A stretch of 64,000 nt of DNA from positions 4,212,435 to 4,276,434 of the forward strand of contig NC_080541.1 of assembly GCF_028640845.1 (NCBI RefSeq), in the 5' to 3' direction. The notes below the pieces were generated by a model that was not told the origin of the DNA, did no database searches, and worked only from the letters and a program-made list of their open reading frames with translations. Source of the DNA: Ahaetulla prasina (taxonomy: Eukaryota > Chordata > Lepidosauria > Squamata > Colubridae). How positions within the stretch are numbered: position 1 is the stretch's first letter; each line of letters begins with the position of its first letter. Positions 41,680-53,000 of this stretch are shown piece by piece. The translations under genes and the position numbers were made by a program.

Positions 41680-42352
41680 TAATGACTCCTTCCTTCCTTC
41701 CTTCCTTCCTTCCTTCCTTCCTTCCTTCCTTCCTTCCTTCCTTCCTTCCTTTCCTTCCTCCTTCCCTCTTTCCTTTATTCCTTCATTCTGTCTTCTATCT
41801 CTTCCATCCCTCCCTCCTTCCCTCCCTCTGTTCTTCCCTTTTTTCCATCCTTCTGTCTTCCATCTCTTCCATTTCTTTCATCTTTCCTTTCCTTTCCTTT
41901 CCTCCCTCTTGTTTTGTTCCTATTTTCTTTCCATCTTTCCTTCCTTCCTGTTTCACTCCCCTCCCTCTCCCTCTTTTTCTCTTCCCTTCCTTTTCCTTTT
42001 CCTTTCCTTCCTTCTTCTGTCTTTCTTTCATCCCTTCTTTCCTTTTTCTTTTTTCCTTCCTTCCTGTTTCTCTCCCTCTCTCTCTTCCCTTTCTTCTTTC
42101 ATTTTACCCCTCCTTCCTTCCTTTCCTTCCTTCTTTCTTTCATCCTTCTCTCCTTCCTTTCTCCCACTGTCTCTTCCTCTTTCATTCCTTTTCTTTTTCT
42201 TTCCATCCTTCTTTCCTATTTCTCTCCTCCTCTCCTCTCCTTCTCCTTCTCCTTTCCCTTCCTTCCTTCCTTCCTTCCTTCCTTCGTTCCTCCCTCCCTC
42301 CCATCCTCCCTCCCCCCCCCCCTCCCTCCCTCCCTCCCTTCTCCTTTTTTCT
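41680..42352. repeat. TTCC polypyrimidine tract
   Basis: (TTCC)n at 41687-41750 grades into mixed C/T sequence and ends in C-rich CCTCCCTCCC blocks. Long Ser/Leu/Phe frames are artefacts. Confidence 0.92.
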
Positions 42353-42497
42353 TTTCTTAGTCTTTATTCAAACATTCCTAATGGGTTTTCCATTTTCTTC
42401 CATTAGCTACTTCTAGTCTGTGCACATATGGCTGGGTATACATTGCATGCACATTTTAACTGCCAGGCAATTCACCAAAATGAGATACTGTCTAGAG

Positions 42498-42980
42498 CAG
42501 GAGTAGTCAACCTTTTTATACCTACCGCCCAGTTTTGTATCTCTGTTAGTAGTAAAATTTTCTAACCACCCACCGGTTCCACAGTAATGGTGATTTATAA
42601 AGTAGGTTGGGGGGGCGCCGGCTACCTGCTCTGCTTCTCTGTTACAGCTGGGTGGTGTGGGAGAGATGCGCGAGCTATTGTGGGACGAGGCTCTTTTGTT
42701 TGCGGTCGCGCCATAGCGTCATTTAGTTTCACTTATGTAATGTGAACTAAACTTAAGCGCGGGTGATACAAATAGTATATTTTCAGAAATTTAAATTGTC
42801 ATGGGGAATTTAATGAAAATCTAATGAAAATGTTTTTAAATAATGCTATGATTTTTTTTAAAAAAGTCAATTAAATTGAAAAAAAGGAAAGTGCTTCAGT
42901 ATCGGACAAAACCCCTACCGCCCACCATGAAAGCTGGTGCGCCCACTAGTGGGCGGTAGGGACCAGGTTGACTACCACTG
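42498..42980. mobile_element. hAT-like MITE, 483 bp
   Basis: Inverted termini CAGGAGTAGTCAACCTTTTT and CCAGGTTGACTACCACTG; next to them CTACCGCCC and GGGCGGTAGG. Flanks GTCTAGAG (42490-42497) and GACTAGAA (42981-42988) match at 6 of 8. The interior is A/T-rich and non-coding. Confidence 0.72.
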
Positions 42981-42988
42981 GACTAGAA

Positions 42989-43320
42989 GTAAAACTGTAT
43001 TCAGAAGACTTAATGGTGGAGCAGCTAATAAAGATGGAAATCTTTATCAGGACTCTAATCCTTGCTTGCCTCATGGCAAATGTTCTCCAGTTTTAATTTA
43101 TTTTTTTACTCCTGAGAGCCAACACAAATATTTCTTGGGAAAAAAGACCTTCTTCTGCTCATACTTAAGGGACTATCTTTCTAAGTGATTATCTTTGCTT
43201 TATTTTCTTGGATTGCTCGCAAGAGTTATCCTAGGCCCATGATGGTGAACCTATTGCAAGCCTTCTCTGCGGGCACGCGAGCAGTCACCCAGCTCAGCTC
43301 CACCACACATACATGCGCAC
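42989..43320. other. Unassigned stretch
   Basis: About 330 bp; nothing recognised. Confidence 0.35.
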
Positions 43321-43838
43321 CAGGGGTGAAATGCTCCCGGTTCGGACTGGATCGCGCGATCCGGTAGCGATGGGGGGCAGGTAGTTCAGAGAACCGGTAG
43401 CAAAAATCCCTGGCTCCCACCCCCAACTGCCCATGCCTCGCTGTTCTTCTTCTCTGTCCCTGAAGCTCTCAGTGGTGATATAGCTGCAAATGGCCTTAAA
43501 TGACTGCCATGGCACTTCAAAGGGCCGCACTACAGCTGATCAGTGCTGTAGTATTTTTAAAGAAGGTAGACCGGGGCCTGTCAGTAAAAGGCAATTGGTA
43601 CACCGGTGCCTCTATTTTTAAAGAAGGTAGACCGGTGCCTCACAAAGAAAGGCAATTAGTAGACCGGTGCCTCTATTCTTAAAGAAGGTAGACCGGTGCC
43701 TCCCAAGTTTTGTATACTCTATTATTTTTATTATTTATTATTATTGACCATGCCCATTCAGTCACCTGACCACCAAGCCACACCCACCAATTAAGCCACG
43801 CCCACAGAACCGGTAGGGAAATTTTTTAGATTTGCACA
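43321..43838. mobile_element. Probable hAT-like MITE with internal tandem repeat
   Basis: It begins CAGGGGTGAAATGCTCCCGG, then TCGCGCGATCCGGTAGCGAT, and near the right end GAACCGGTAGGGAAATTTTT. A clear right terminus and TSD were not found, so the boundary is approximate. A 60-65 bp tandem lies inside at 43550-43705. Confidence 0.5.
43550..43705. repeat. Tandem repeat, ~62 bp unit x 2.5
   Basis: TTTTTAAAGAAGGTAGACCG and AAAGGCAATTNGTANACCGG recur: units start near 43551, 43614 and 43677 with a few substitutions. Confidence 0.8.
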
Positions 43839-44278
43839 CCTCCCGCCAGCCAGCTGATTTTCTGGATGTGCGGGGAGTGGGGCGCATGCGAGAGATGCAT
43901 GCGCATGCATAGGGGGGCAGGGCAGAGTGGGGTGTGTGTGGCCTGCCCCCTCACAGCCCGTTTGTGGGCCCAGGAGGCAGCAGGGAGGCCTGCTAGGCCA
44001 AAAATGGGGGGTGGGTGTCAGTTGCGCATGTGCAAAGTGGCAGGGGAACATGGGGGGGGTGTCATGCGCACATACACAGGGGGCGCACAGAGTCCATTAT
44101 GGGTGACAGCACACACATGTCCTGTTGCACGAGCACTTGCACGCTTTTGGCACACGACAAGAAAAAGGTTAGCCATCCTTGTCCTAGGCAAACAAGGATC
44201 ACCTGAGAAATGGCATGCCATTACTGTGCTGTTCTTCAATTACACATACAGGTAAGTGTGTATCTCTATATATTTACT
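43839..44278. other. Unassigned GC-rich stretch
   Basis: About 440 bp with GCATGCG-type alternating purine/pyrimidine DNA and G runs. Open frames exist on both strands at 43791-44255 but match no family I know. Confidence 0.35.
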
Positions 44279-44384
44279 CAGAGAACCAGTGCTGGTATTC
44301 AGCTGGTTTGGAGTGGTTCAGGCGAATCGGTAGCGGCCTGCCCACCCGCCCTATCGCTGTGCCGTCTTATTTAGCCACATTTTT

Positions 44385-46104
44385 TTTAAAATCAATTTTT
44401 ATTGATTCTCCCCCCCTCCCCAAACACACCCATATATATTTATTTATTTTATTTATTTTATTTTGTCACAACAATATATGTAGGTATCATACAAAAGATT
44501 ATATAGTATATAAACACATATATGAGTAAATATAAGGAGGTATAAGCATATATAGGAAGAAGAAAAGAAAACAATAGGACAGGAACGGTAGGCACGTTTG
44601 TGCGCTTATGCACGCCCCTTATGGTCCTCTTAGGAATGGGGTGAGGTCAATAGTAGAAAGTTTTTGGTTAAAGCTTTTAGGATTATGGGAAGAGACCACA
44701 GAGTCAGGTAAAGTATTCCAAGCACTGACGATTCTGTTACAGAAGTCATATTTTCTGCAATCTAGATTAAAGCGGTTTACATTAAGTTTAAATCTATTGG
44801 TTGCCCTTGTATTATTGCAATTAAAGCTGAAGTAGTCTTTGACAGGAAGGACATTACAATAGATGATTCTGTGAGTTAAACTTAGGTCTTGTCGAAGGCG
44901 ACGGAGTTCCAAGTTTTCTAAGCCTAGGATTTCAAGTCTGGTGGGATAAGGTATTTTATTGTTTTCAGAGGAATGGAGAACTCTTCTTGTAAAATATTTC
45001 TGGACACGTTCAATTGTATTGATGTCAGAGATGTGGTGAGGGTTCCAAACAGGTGAGCTGTATTCTAGAATTGGTCTAGCAAATGTTTTATATGCTCTGG
45101 TTAGTAGTGTGGTGTTTTTGGAAAAGAAGCTACGCAAAATTAGGTTTACAACTCTTAGAGCTTTTTTTGCTATATAGTTGCAGTGGGCTTTGGCACTTAG
45201 ATCATTTGACATGAACACTCCAAGGTCTTTAACGGGATGGGGGTCGTCTGTAAGGTAATGTCCATCTAGTGTGTACTTAGTTTTTGGGTTCTTTTTTCCT
45301 ATATGTAAGACTATATATTGGCCATATCATATCTTATACAACTTCACATATCCAAATACATTTTACTTAGTTACAATTTCTGCCAAAATGTTCTTTTTCC
45401 ATATTTTTAATCATGTCTTAATATTCCGATGCTCATTTATATAAACCACATCTTCTTTTGGCCTCAAGTTCTAGTTTCTCCATTTTTACTAATTTATATA
45501 TATTCTCTTTTATTGTTTTTTAACTAATTCAATTTTTATCCTGATATATTCAAACATTTCCGGGGTTCTTTCTTCCATTTCATCTTTTTCGTTTTACAGC
45601 AATCTTTCTTCACTTTCTCATTCCTCTCCCTCCCTTCTTTTATCCTTCTTACTTTCTTCTCTCCTCTCCTACTCCTTCTCTACTTCCCTTTCCTTCCTCC
45701 CCCTCCGCCATTCTTCATCCCCATCTAACCTTTCTCCTACTCTTATTTTGCTTCCCTTTTTTCCTCTCCTTTTCCCTTTCTTCTTTTCCTCTCTCTCCTT
45801 CTCCCTTTCTTCCATCTCTCTCCTCCTTCTTATCTCTCTCTATTGCTGTATTCATTTTCATTTCAGTATTTTTCACTAGGGTGTCCAGATAACCCCGATT
45901 TTCCCCATTTATTGAGTATATTTCTCAGAATTCCCCTCGTGTGTTTTAATTATTAACATTGTCTTTCAACTTATTCCATTTTTACCTTACAACCTTTTAA
46001 TAAATTCAACCTTCCACCTCTTGTTTTCTTTAAATTCTTATTCCCAGTTCAATAATTATTTTTCTTTTTCATTAGGATACATCATTTACTAATTTACTGA
46101 TTTT
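44385..46104 (-). mobile_element. L1-type 3' fragment nested in MITE
   Basis: TSD GCCACATTTTT at 44374-44384 and 46105-46115. The left end TTTAAAATCAATTTTTATTG is the reverse of a LINE 3' end; 45320-46100 is C/T- and A/T-rich 3' UTR-like sequence. Assignment to L1 rests on these features, as no ORF2 peptide is visible. Confidence 0.55.
44441..45311 (-). mobile_element. CR1-group LINE (Zenon-like), nested in L1 fragment
   Basis: The 3' end TTATTTTATTTTGTCACAAC is at 44441. The minus strand holds an uninterrupted 199-codon RT C-terminus at 44619-45218 (TFARPILEYSSPVWNPHHIS, RVQKYFTRRVLHSSENNKIP, RLEILGLENLELRRLRQDLS, DLTPFLRGP). TSD TATATATT at 44433-44440 and 45312-45319. One of the least decayed LINE frames in the window. 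Confidence 0.83.
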
Positions 46105-46299
46105 GCCACATTTTTGAGGCCTGGTGCACCTCAGGAAGGCTGGGCAGAGGTGCAGAAGGTGTGTGCTCCAAGCGAGCGTGTGCGAGCGTGGCAAACCGGT
46201 GGTAAAAATATGTAAAATCCACCTCTGCAGAGAACGTGGAATCACTAATGTCTTGACCAGAAATGTGGCATGAATTAAGGACTTTGTTCTCCTCTGTTA

Positions 46300-46471
46300 A
46301 ATTTCACTGTGCTATTTTCAGCCCATTTCAGCACATAGCAAAGTCATTCTGAATTTTATTTCAGTCTTCTAGGTCATTAACTATCCTGAACGAGCTCATG
46401 TCTTCAGCAATTTTTCCAAGCATTCCCTCTGTCCATGTAGTTATGGATACGTTGAAGAGTACAGGGGGCAA
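46300..46471 (-). mobile_element. Old CR1-like fragment
   Basis: CAAAGTCATTCTGAATTTTA, TCCTGAACGAGCTCATG and GATACGTTGAAGAGTACAGG recall the CR1 RT motif-B to motif-C region on the minus strand (compare 15520-15660), strongly diverged. Confidence 0.45.
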
Positions 46472-46875
46472 AATAGAATAGAATAGAATAGAATTTTTTA
46501 TTGGCCAAGTGTGATTGGACACACAGGGAATTTGTCTTGGTGCATATGCTCTCAGTGTACATAAAAGGAATAGAATAGAATAGAATAGAATAGAATAGAA
46601 TAGAATAGAATAGAATAGAATAGAATAGAATAGAATTTTTTATTGGCCAAGTGTGATTGGACACACAAGGAATTTGTCTTGGTGCATATGCTCTCAGTGT
46701 ACATAAAAGGAATAGAATAGAATAGAATAGAATAGAATAGAATAGAATAGAATAGAATAGAATAGAATAGAATAGAATAGAATAGAATAGAATAGAATTC
46801 TTTATTGGCCAAGTGTGATTGGACACAAGGAATTTGTCTTTAGTGCAGATGCTCTCAGTGGACATAAAAGAAAGA
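46472..46875 (-). repeat. Compound LINE-tail/(AATAG)n array, minus
   Basis: Three ~76-bp LINE tails (46493-46568, 46633-46708, 46798-46872) alternate with AATAG runs (46472-46492, 46569-46632, 46710-46797). The tails stop at GTACATAAAAGGAATAG, close to the truncation point seen in the 2044-3236 array. Confidence 0.9.
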
Positions 46876-46924
46876 ATAGAACAAAAAATTTTAAAAAATT
46901 TTTCTAAAAACTCTACACTCTACA

Positions 46925-47605
46925 CTCTACACTACTAACTAGAGCATACAAAATATTTGCCAGACCTATTCTTGAATACAGCTCATCCGTCTGGAACCCA
47001 TACCACATCTCTGACATAAATACAATAGAAAGAGTCCAGAAATATTTTACTAGAAGAGTTCTTCACCCCTCCGAAAACAACAAAATACCTTATACCAACA
47101 GACTTGAAATCCTGGGATTAGAAAACTTACAACTCAGTCGACTTCGACATGACCTGTGTTTAACACACAAAATCATCTATTGCAATATCCTTCCTATAAA
47201 AGACTACTTCAGCTTCAATCGCAATATTACAAGAGCAAAAAATAGATTCAAGCTAAATGTCAATCGCTTCAAACTTGATTGCAGAAAATATGACTTCTGT
47301 AACAGAGTTGTTAATGCTTGGAACTCATTACCTGACTCCATAGTCTCTACTCATAATCCCAAAATCTTCAACCAAAAACTGTCTACTATTGACCTCACCC
47401 CATTCCTGAAAGGACTATAAGGGGCGTGCATAAGAGCACAAAAGTGCCTACCGTTCCTGTCCTATTGTTCTCTTCATTATATCAAATTAATATAGTTATT
47501 GCATATTTTTTTACTTATATATATATATATTTCTTCAAGATATGTTGTTTTATCTATGACAATTGTTTGTGTATACTGTTGTGACAAAAAGAAATAAAAA
47601 AAGAA
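46925..47605 (+). mobile_element. CR1-group LINE (Zenon-like) 3' end
   Basis: The plus strand encodes KIFARPILEYSSSVWNPYHI, RVQKYFTRRVLHPSENNKI, NRFKLNVNRFKLDCRKYDFC, HNPKIFNQKLSTIDLTPFL, then AAGGGGCGTGCATAAGAGCA and the 3' end TTGTGACAAAAAGAAATAAA. 5'-truncated in a CTACA-rich stretch (46905-46945). Confidence 0.85.
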
Positions 47606-47890
47606 TAGAACAGAACAGAACAGAACAGAACAGAATAGAATAGAATAGAATAGAATAGAATTTTTTATTGGCCAAGTGTGATTGGACACACAAGGAATTT
47701 GTCTTCGTGCATATGCTCTCGGTGTACATAAAAAGAAAAGATACACTCATCAAGGTACAACATTTACAACACAATTGATGGTCAATATATCAATATAAAT
47801 CATAAGAATTGACAGCAACAAAGTTACAGTCACACAGTTATAAGTGGAAAGAGATTGGTGATGGGAACGATGAGAAGATTAATATTAGAT
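47606..47890 (-). mobile_element. AATAG-tailed LINE tail
   Basis: AACAG/AATAG pentamers at 47610-47660, then TTTTTTATTGGCCAAGTGTG and ~220 bp of reversed 3' UTR. It lies tail-to-tail with the preceding plus-strand LINE. Confidence 0.85.
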
Positions 47891-47894
47891 TAAT

Positions 47895-48000
47895 TAACTG
47901 AGATTTGTGATATGCAGATGTCTGCCTCAAGCAGGGGGGGTTAGACTAGAAGATCTCCAAGTTCCCTTCCATCCCTAAGATTCTATGAGATTTTATGACC
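47895..48000 (+). mobile_element. CR1 3' terminus fragment
   Basis: GTCTGCCTCAAGCAGGGGGG, TTAGACTAGAAGATCTCCAA, then CTAAGATTCTATGAGATTTT. Confidence 0.7.
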
Positions 48001-48039
48001 CAAAGGTGCTTTTTCCAAAAGGTAACTTTATTTTCTTGG

Positions 48040-48350
48040 GGTTTTTTTCCTTGAAAAAAAAAACATTTTACTTCTCATCCAAGAAGCTTCTTCAGTTCTG
48101 ATTGAATGGTGGGGAATGAAAGGTGTGGGGGGGAATTCTTTCATTCTCCACCATTCAGCCAGAACGGAAAAACTTCTTAGATGAGAAGTGAAATATTTTC
48201 AAGGGGAAAAAAGAAAGAAAATCCAATTGTGTTTTAGAACTGAAGAAGCTTCTTAGATGAGAAGTGAAATATTTTCAAGGGAAAAAAAGAAAGAAAATCC
48301 AATTGTGTTTTAGAAAGAGCACCTGTGGGACTAGCCATGACCTGGATGAC
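48040..48350. repeat. Inverted Penelope-like ends with duplicated right arm
   Basis: Left arm CTTCTCATCCAAGAAGCTTC, TTCAGTTCTGATTGAATGGT; right arm CACCATTCAGCCAGAACGG ... TTCTTAGATGAGAAGTGAAA. The block TTAGATGAGAAGTGAAATAT ... AATCCAATTGTGTTTTAGAA occurs twice in direct order (48176 and 48249). Same family as 22262-22592. Confidence 0.5.
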
Positions 48351-48597
48351 TAAAAATCTCCAAAGACCTTTATGATTCTATGACTATTAAACAAGCAAAA
48401 TGTGAACGTAACCAACCTTTCAGGGGTGCAGGAAAACAACCCCAACATCAAACATTAGTTAGATAAAGCTCGGAGTTATTACCAAAATGTTTCCATCTGC
48501 TGGAAAAAAAAAATGGCAGTAGCCCAGGATGCTATGGCTTTTCAGGATGGCAATGTTCTTTCCATAAGTAAACATTGTCATTTCCATTGCCAATGAC
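48351..48597. other. Unassigned stretch
   Basis: About 250 bp; nothing recognised. Confidence 0.35.
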
Positions 48598-49160
48598 AGG
48601 ATTACAGAGATGGGAGGGACCTTGGAGGTCTTCTAGTCCAACCCCCTGCTCGAGTAGGAAATCTTATACCATTCCAGGCAAATGGTTGTCCAGTTTCTTC
48701 CTAAAAACCTCCAGTAATGGAGCACCCACAACTTCTGGAGGCGAGTCATTCCACTGGTTAATTGTTCTCATTGTCAGGAAATTTTTCCTAAGTTTTAAGT
48801 AGCTTCTCTCCTTGATTAGTTTCCATCCATTGCTTCTTGTTTTGCCTTCTGGTGCTTTGGAGAATAGGTTGACCTCTTTCTCTTTGTGGAAGCCCCTGAG
48901 ATATTGGAAGTCTGATATCAAGTCACTCCTAGTCCTTCTTTTCATTAGAGTAGATAATTGTTCTTTGTATGTTTTAGCTTCCAGGCCCCTAATCGTCTTT
49001 GTTGCTCTTCTCTGCACTCTTTCCATAGTCTCAACATTTATTTATTTTTCTACATTGTGGTGAGGTGAGCAAAACTGGATGCCATATTCCAAGTGTGGCA
49101 TTACCAAAGCATTATAAAGTGGTAGTAACACTTCTAGAGGAAATGTTCTTTGACACCTAT
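48598..49160 (-). mobile_element. CR1 LINE 3' end
   Basis: The 3' end GATGGGAGGGACCTTGGAGG is at 48608; the minus strand encodes MERVQRRATKTIRGLEAKTY, LFSKAPEGKTRSNGWKLIKE and RTINQWNDSPPEVVGAP. 5'-truncated; frames broken. Confidence 0.85.
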
Positions 49161-50093
49161 TTTCAGAGAGCATGGTGGTTGGAAATCGGGGTTTGTAGAC
49201 AATTACTTTGTGGTCGTCTCCGTGTACTACCAACCATTCTCTTATCTTCAAGTCTGAAATGTTGAACAAAGTTTTGATGGGCACACAAAAATACAGAGGT
49301 CTGCTACATTTATTTATTTATTTATTTATTAATCATATTTATATACCGCCCTATCTCCCAAAGGGACTCAGGGCGGTTTACAGGCATTAAAAACAGATAA
49401 ATAGAATATAAATACAATATAAAACATTTAAAAAACTTATTCTAAAGCCCGTCCAATTAAAAATAAAGATAAAACCCAATTTAAAACCCAAAATTTAAAA
49501 TCTAGCTCAGTCCTGCACAATTAAATAAGTATGTTTTAAGCCCGCGGCGGAAGGTCCGGAGGTCCGAAAGCTGACGAAGTCCGGGGGGTAGATCGTTCCA
49601 AAGGGTGGGAGCCCCCACAGAGAAGGCCCTTCCCCTGGGCGTCGCCAGACGACATTGCCTCGCTGACGGCACCCTGAGGAGACACTCTCTGTGAGAGCGC
49701 ACGGGTCGGTGAGAGATATTCGGTAGCAGTAGGCGGTCCCGTAAGTAACCCGGCCCAATGCCATGGAGCGCTTTAAAGGTGGTCACCAGAACCTTGAAGC
49801 GCACCCGGAAAGCCACAGGTAGCCAGTGCAGCCTGCGCAGGATGGGTGTTATACGGGAGCCACGGGGGGCTCCATCTATCACCCGCGCAGCCGCATTCTG
49901 GACTAACTGCAGCCTCCGGATGCCCTTCAAGGGGAGCCCCATGTAGAGAGCATTGCAGTAATCCAGGCGAGACGTCACGAGTGCGTGAGTGACCGTGCAT
50001 AGGGCATCCCGGTCCAGAAAGGGACGCAACTGGCGTACCAGGCGAACCTGGTAAAACGCTCTCCTGGAGACGGCCGTCAAATGATCTTCTAGA

Positions 50094-53000
50094 ACCTATG
50101 ACGGGTCCAGATTCAAAAGAACAAAGGCTGACAAGAGCTGCTGCTAAACGCAAGGAACAAGAGATGAAGGCACAACAACAACTGGCAACCACTACAACGG
50201 AAACAGTGGGAGGAGCAAGGCCTAAAGCAAAATGTGATTTGCGGCTAGTGTTCCAAAAGTTTCCTTTGGCCGATAATGGCAATTAAACTATTATCTTGGA
50301 ATGTTAATGGTTTGAATTCACCGCAGAAGAGAAGGAAAGTATTTCACTATTTGAAACAATTTAAAAATGACATTACTTGTTTACAAGAAACACATATTAG
50401 ATCTTTAGACCAGAAATATTTGATAAATTCAAAACTGGGAGTACATTTTGTTGCCTCCTCTTTGGAGAAAAAAAATGGTTTAGTTATATATATAAAGAAG
50501 GATATATCAGCAAAATTAATTGAGGTGGATAAGCAAGGAAGATACATTGCTATTGAACTCTTGTTGGAGGGAAAGAAGACATTATTAATAGGAGTTTATG
50601 CTCCAAATCAACAACAAGAAAATTTTTTCAAGTTTTTACATAAAAGAATAGTATTTTGGGATTATAAATCATATATATTAATGGGTGATTGGAATGGTGT
50701 GTTGGATACTCAAAAAGACAAAAAAAGCTTAAGGAAGATATCAAGCCGGGCGAAATTACCAAAGGCTTTTTTTGATATGATGGAGGACTTGGAATTAAGA
50801 GATATTTGGAGAGAACATAATACAGAAGAGAGGGATTTTACCTTCTTTTCTGATAGGCACCAATCATTTTCGAGGATTGATTTTATTTTGATTACTAATG
50901 ACTTGTATTCTAGAGTGAAGAAGACGAAGATTTGTTCAAGAACTTTATCTGATCATAGTCCAGTTTGGATTGAATTTGATCGGGAAAAGGAGGCTAGGAG
51001 ATCATGGAGGTTGAATGAGAATTTGTTTAAATATGAACAAAATGTAAATGAATGTAAAAAACAAATGAAAGAATTTTTTATTATGAATATGAAAAAAGAG
51101 ACATCTATAGAGATGATTTGGGACTCCAGTAAGGCTTATATGAGAGGAAATCTTATACAAATGAATATTAAATACAAAATAAATTGCAGAAAAGAAAAAG
51201 GAACTGGAAGAGGAAATTAAAAGAAAGAACAATTATTGATAAATAGCCCAGGAAATAGTAAAATAAAAGAATCAATAAATATATTGAGAGGTCAGTTTAA
51301 TATGTTGATGGCAGATCAAGTAGCAATTAATTTACAATATGTAAAACATAATACGTTTAATAATGCCAATAAGCCAGGAAGATGGCTTGCCTATTTAATA
51401 AGGAAAAACAGAAAATCACGAACGATTGATAAAATAGAATATAGGGGTAAGGAAGTTTATCAAAAGAACTTGATTAAAAAGCATTTTAGAGTATTATAGT
51501 AAGTTATATTCTAGGGATATGGTTGATGATACAGAGATAGAAAGATATTTACAACAACAAAATATTTGTGAGCTTACAGAAAATCAAAGAGAAGAATTGA
51601 ATCAATTAATTACTTCAGAGGAAATTTTCTTAGCAATTAAACAACTTAAAATCGGTAAAGCACCAGGAACAGATGGTTTAACAGCTGTTTATTATAAAAT
51701 TTACAAAATGAGATGGTTGAACCACTTAAAGAGTTATTTAATAAAATTCAAATGGGAGGAGATGTTCTTCATGGAGGACAGCCTTTATTTCGTTAATACC
51801 GAAGGAAGATCGAGATGGTATTAAAGCAGAGAATTATAGGCCTATATCACTTTTAAATACTGATTACAAGATATTTACCAAGATATTGGCTAATAGATTA
51901 ATGCCAGTGATGAATCAAATAATTCATAATGATCAGTCAGGATTTATTAAGGGTAGGCAGATGAGATATAATGTGAGGCAAATTGTAAATTTACTTGAAT
52001 ATTTGGAACGAAACAACCAAGTATCAGCGGCATTCCTTTTTGGATGCTGAAAAGCTTTTGATAGATTGGATTGGCAGTTTTGTTTAAAGTAATAGAAAAA
52101 TGCAATTTGGGGATTATTTTATCTGCAATTAAAGCAATATATCAGAAGCAAACAGCACAAATAATAGTAAATGGTGGGTTAACAGAAACTTTTAAAATTG
52201 AGAAAGGGACGAGACAGGGATGTCCTTGTCCCCATTACTTTTATTTTAACTTTAGAAATTCTTCTGAATAACATACGTGGTTCCGATCGAATAAAGGGAA
52301 TTAGAGTTAAACATCAAGATTATAGATTAAGAGCTTTTGCAGATGACCTGGTTGTTACTGTATCTCAACCAATATACTCAGTAACTGGTTTAAAAGATAT
52401 AATTGGTCAGTATGGTAAAGTATCTGGATTTAAGGTGAATCAGCAAAAGACAAAGATGATAACTAAAAATATGAATATACAACAAAAGAAGAGTTAGAAA
52501 GAACTTCAGGTTTTGAAATCGTTAAAAGGTTAAATATTTAGGAATATATATTACAGCTTCAAATGTTAAATTATACAAAAATAATTATGAGGTATTGTGG
52601 CAGAAGGTATGGAAAGAAATGGAGAGTTGGAAGAAGTTACAACTATCTTTGCTGGGAAGAATAGCGGCTATAAAATGAATGTTTTGCCCAGGTTTTGTTT
52701 TTGTTTCAAATGATACCGGTGTTTAAGAATGATATTAAATTACAGGAATGGCAAAAGGGATTAGTAAATTTGTATGGATGGGCAAAAACCAAGAATAAAA
52801 TTAAAAGTAATGCAGGATATAAGGAAAGGGGGTCTTAAAATGCCTAATTTAAAATTGTATTATGAAGCAGTTGTTTTATCATTAATTACTGATTGGATTA
52901 ATTTAACTGAGGAAAGAGTTTGAATATAGAAGGTTATGGTTTGTTATATGGGTGGCATGCCTATTTATTATATGATAAGAAAGTTGATAAAATATTTAAA

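Larger units (their letters stand above)
44287..46227. mobile_element. hAT MITE, outer host of L1 nest
   Basis: Termini CAGTGCTGGTATTCAGCTGG and AAAATCCACCTCTG with perfect 8-bp TSD CAGAGAAC at 44279-44286 and 46228-46235. After removal of the L1 nest it is ~220 bp. Confidence 0.82.
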
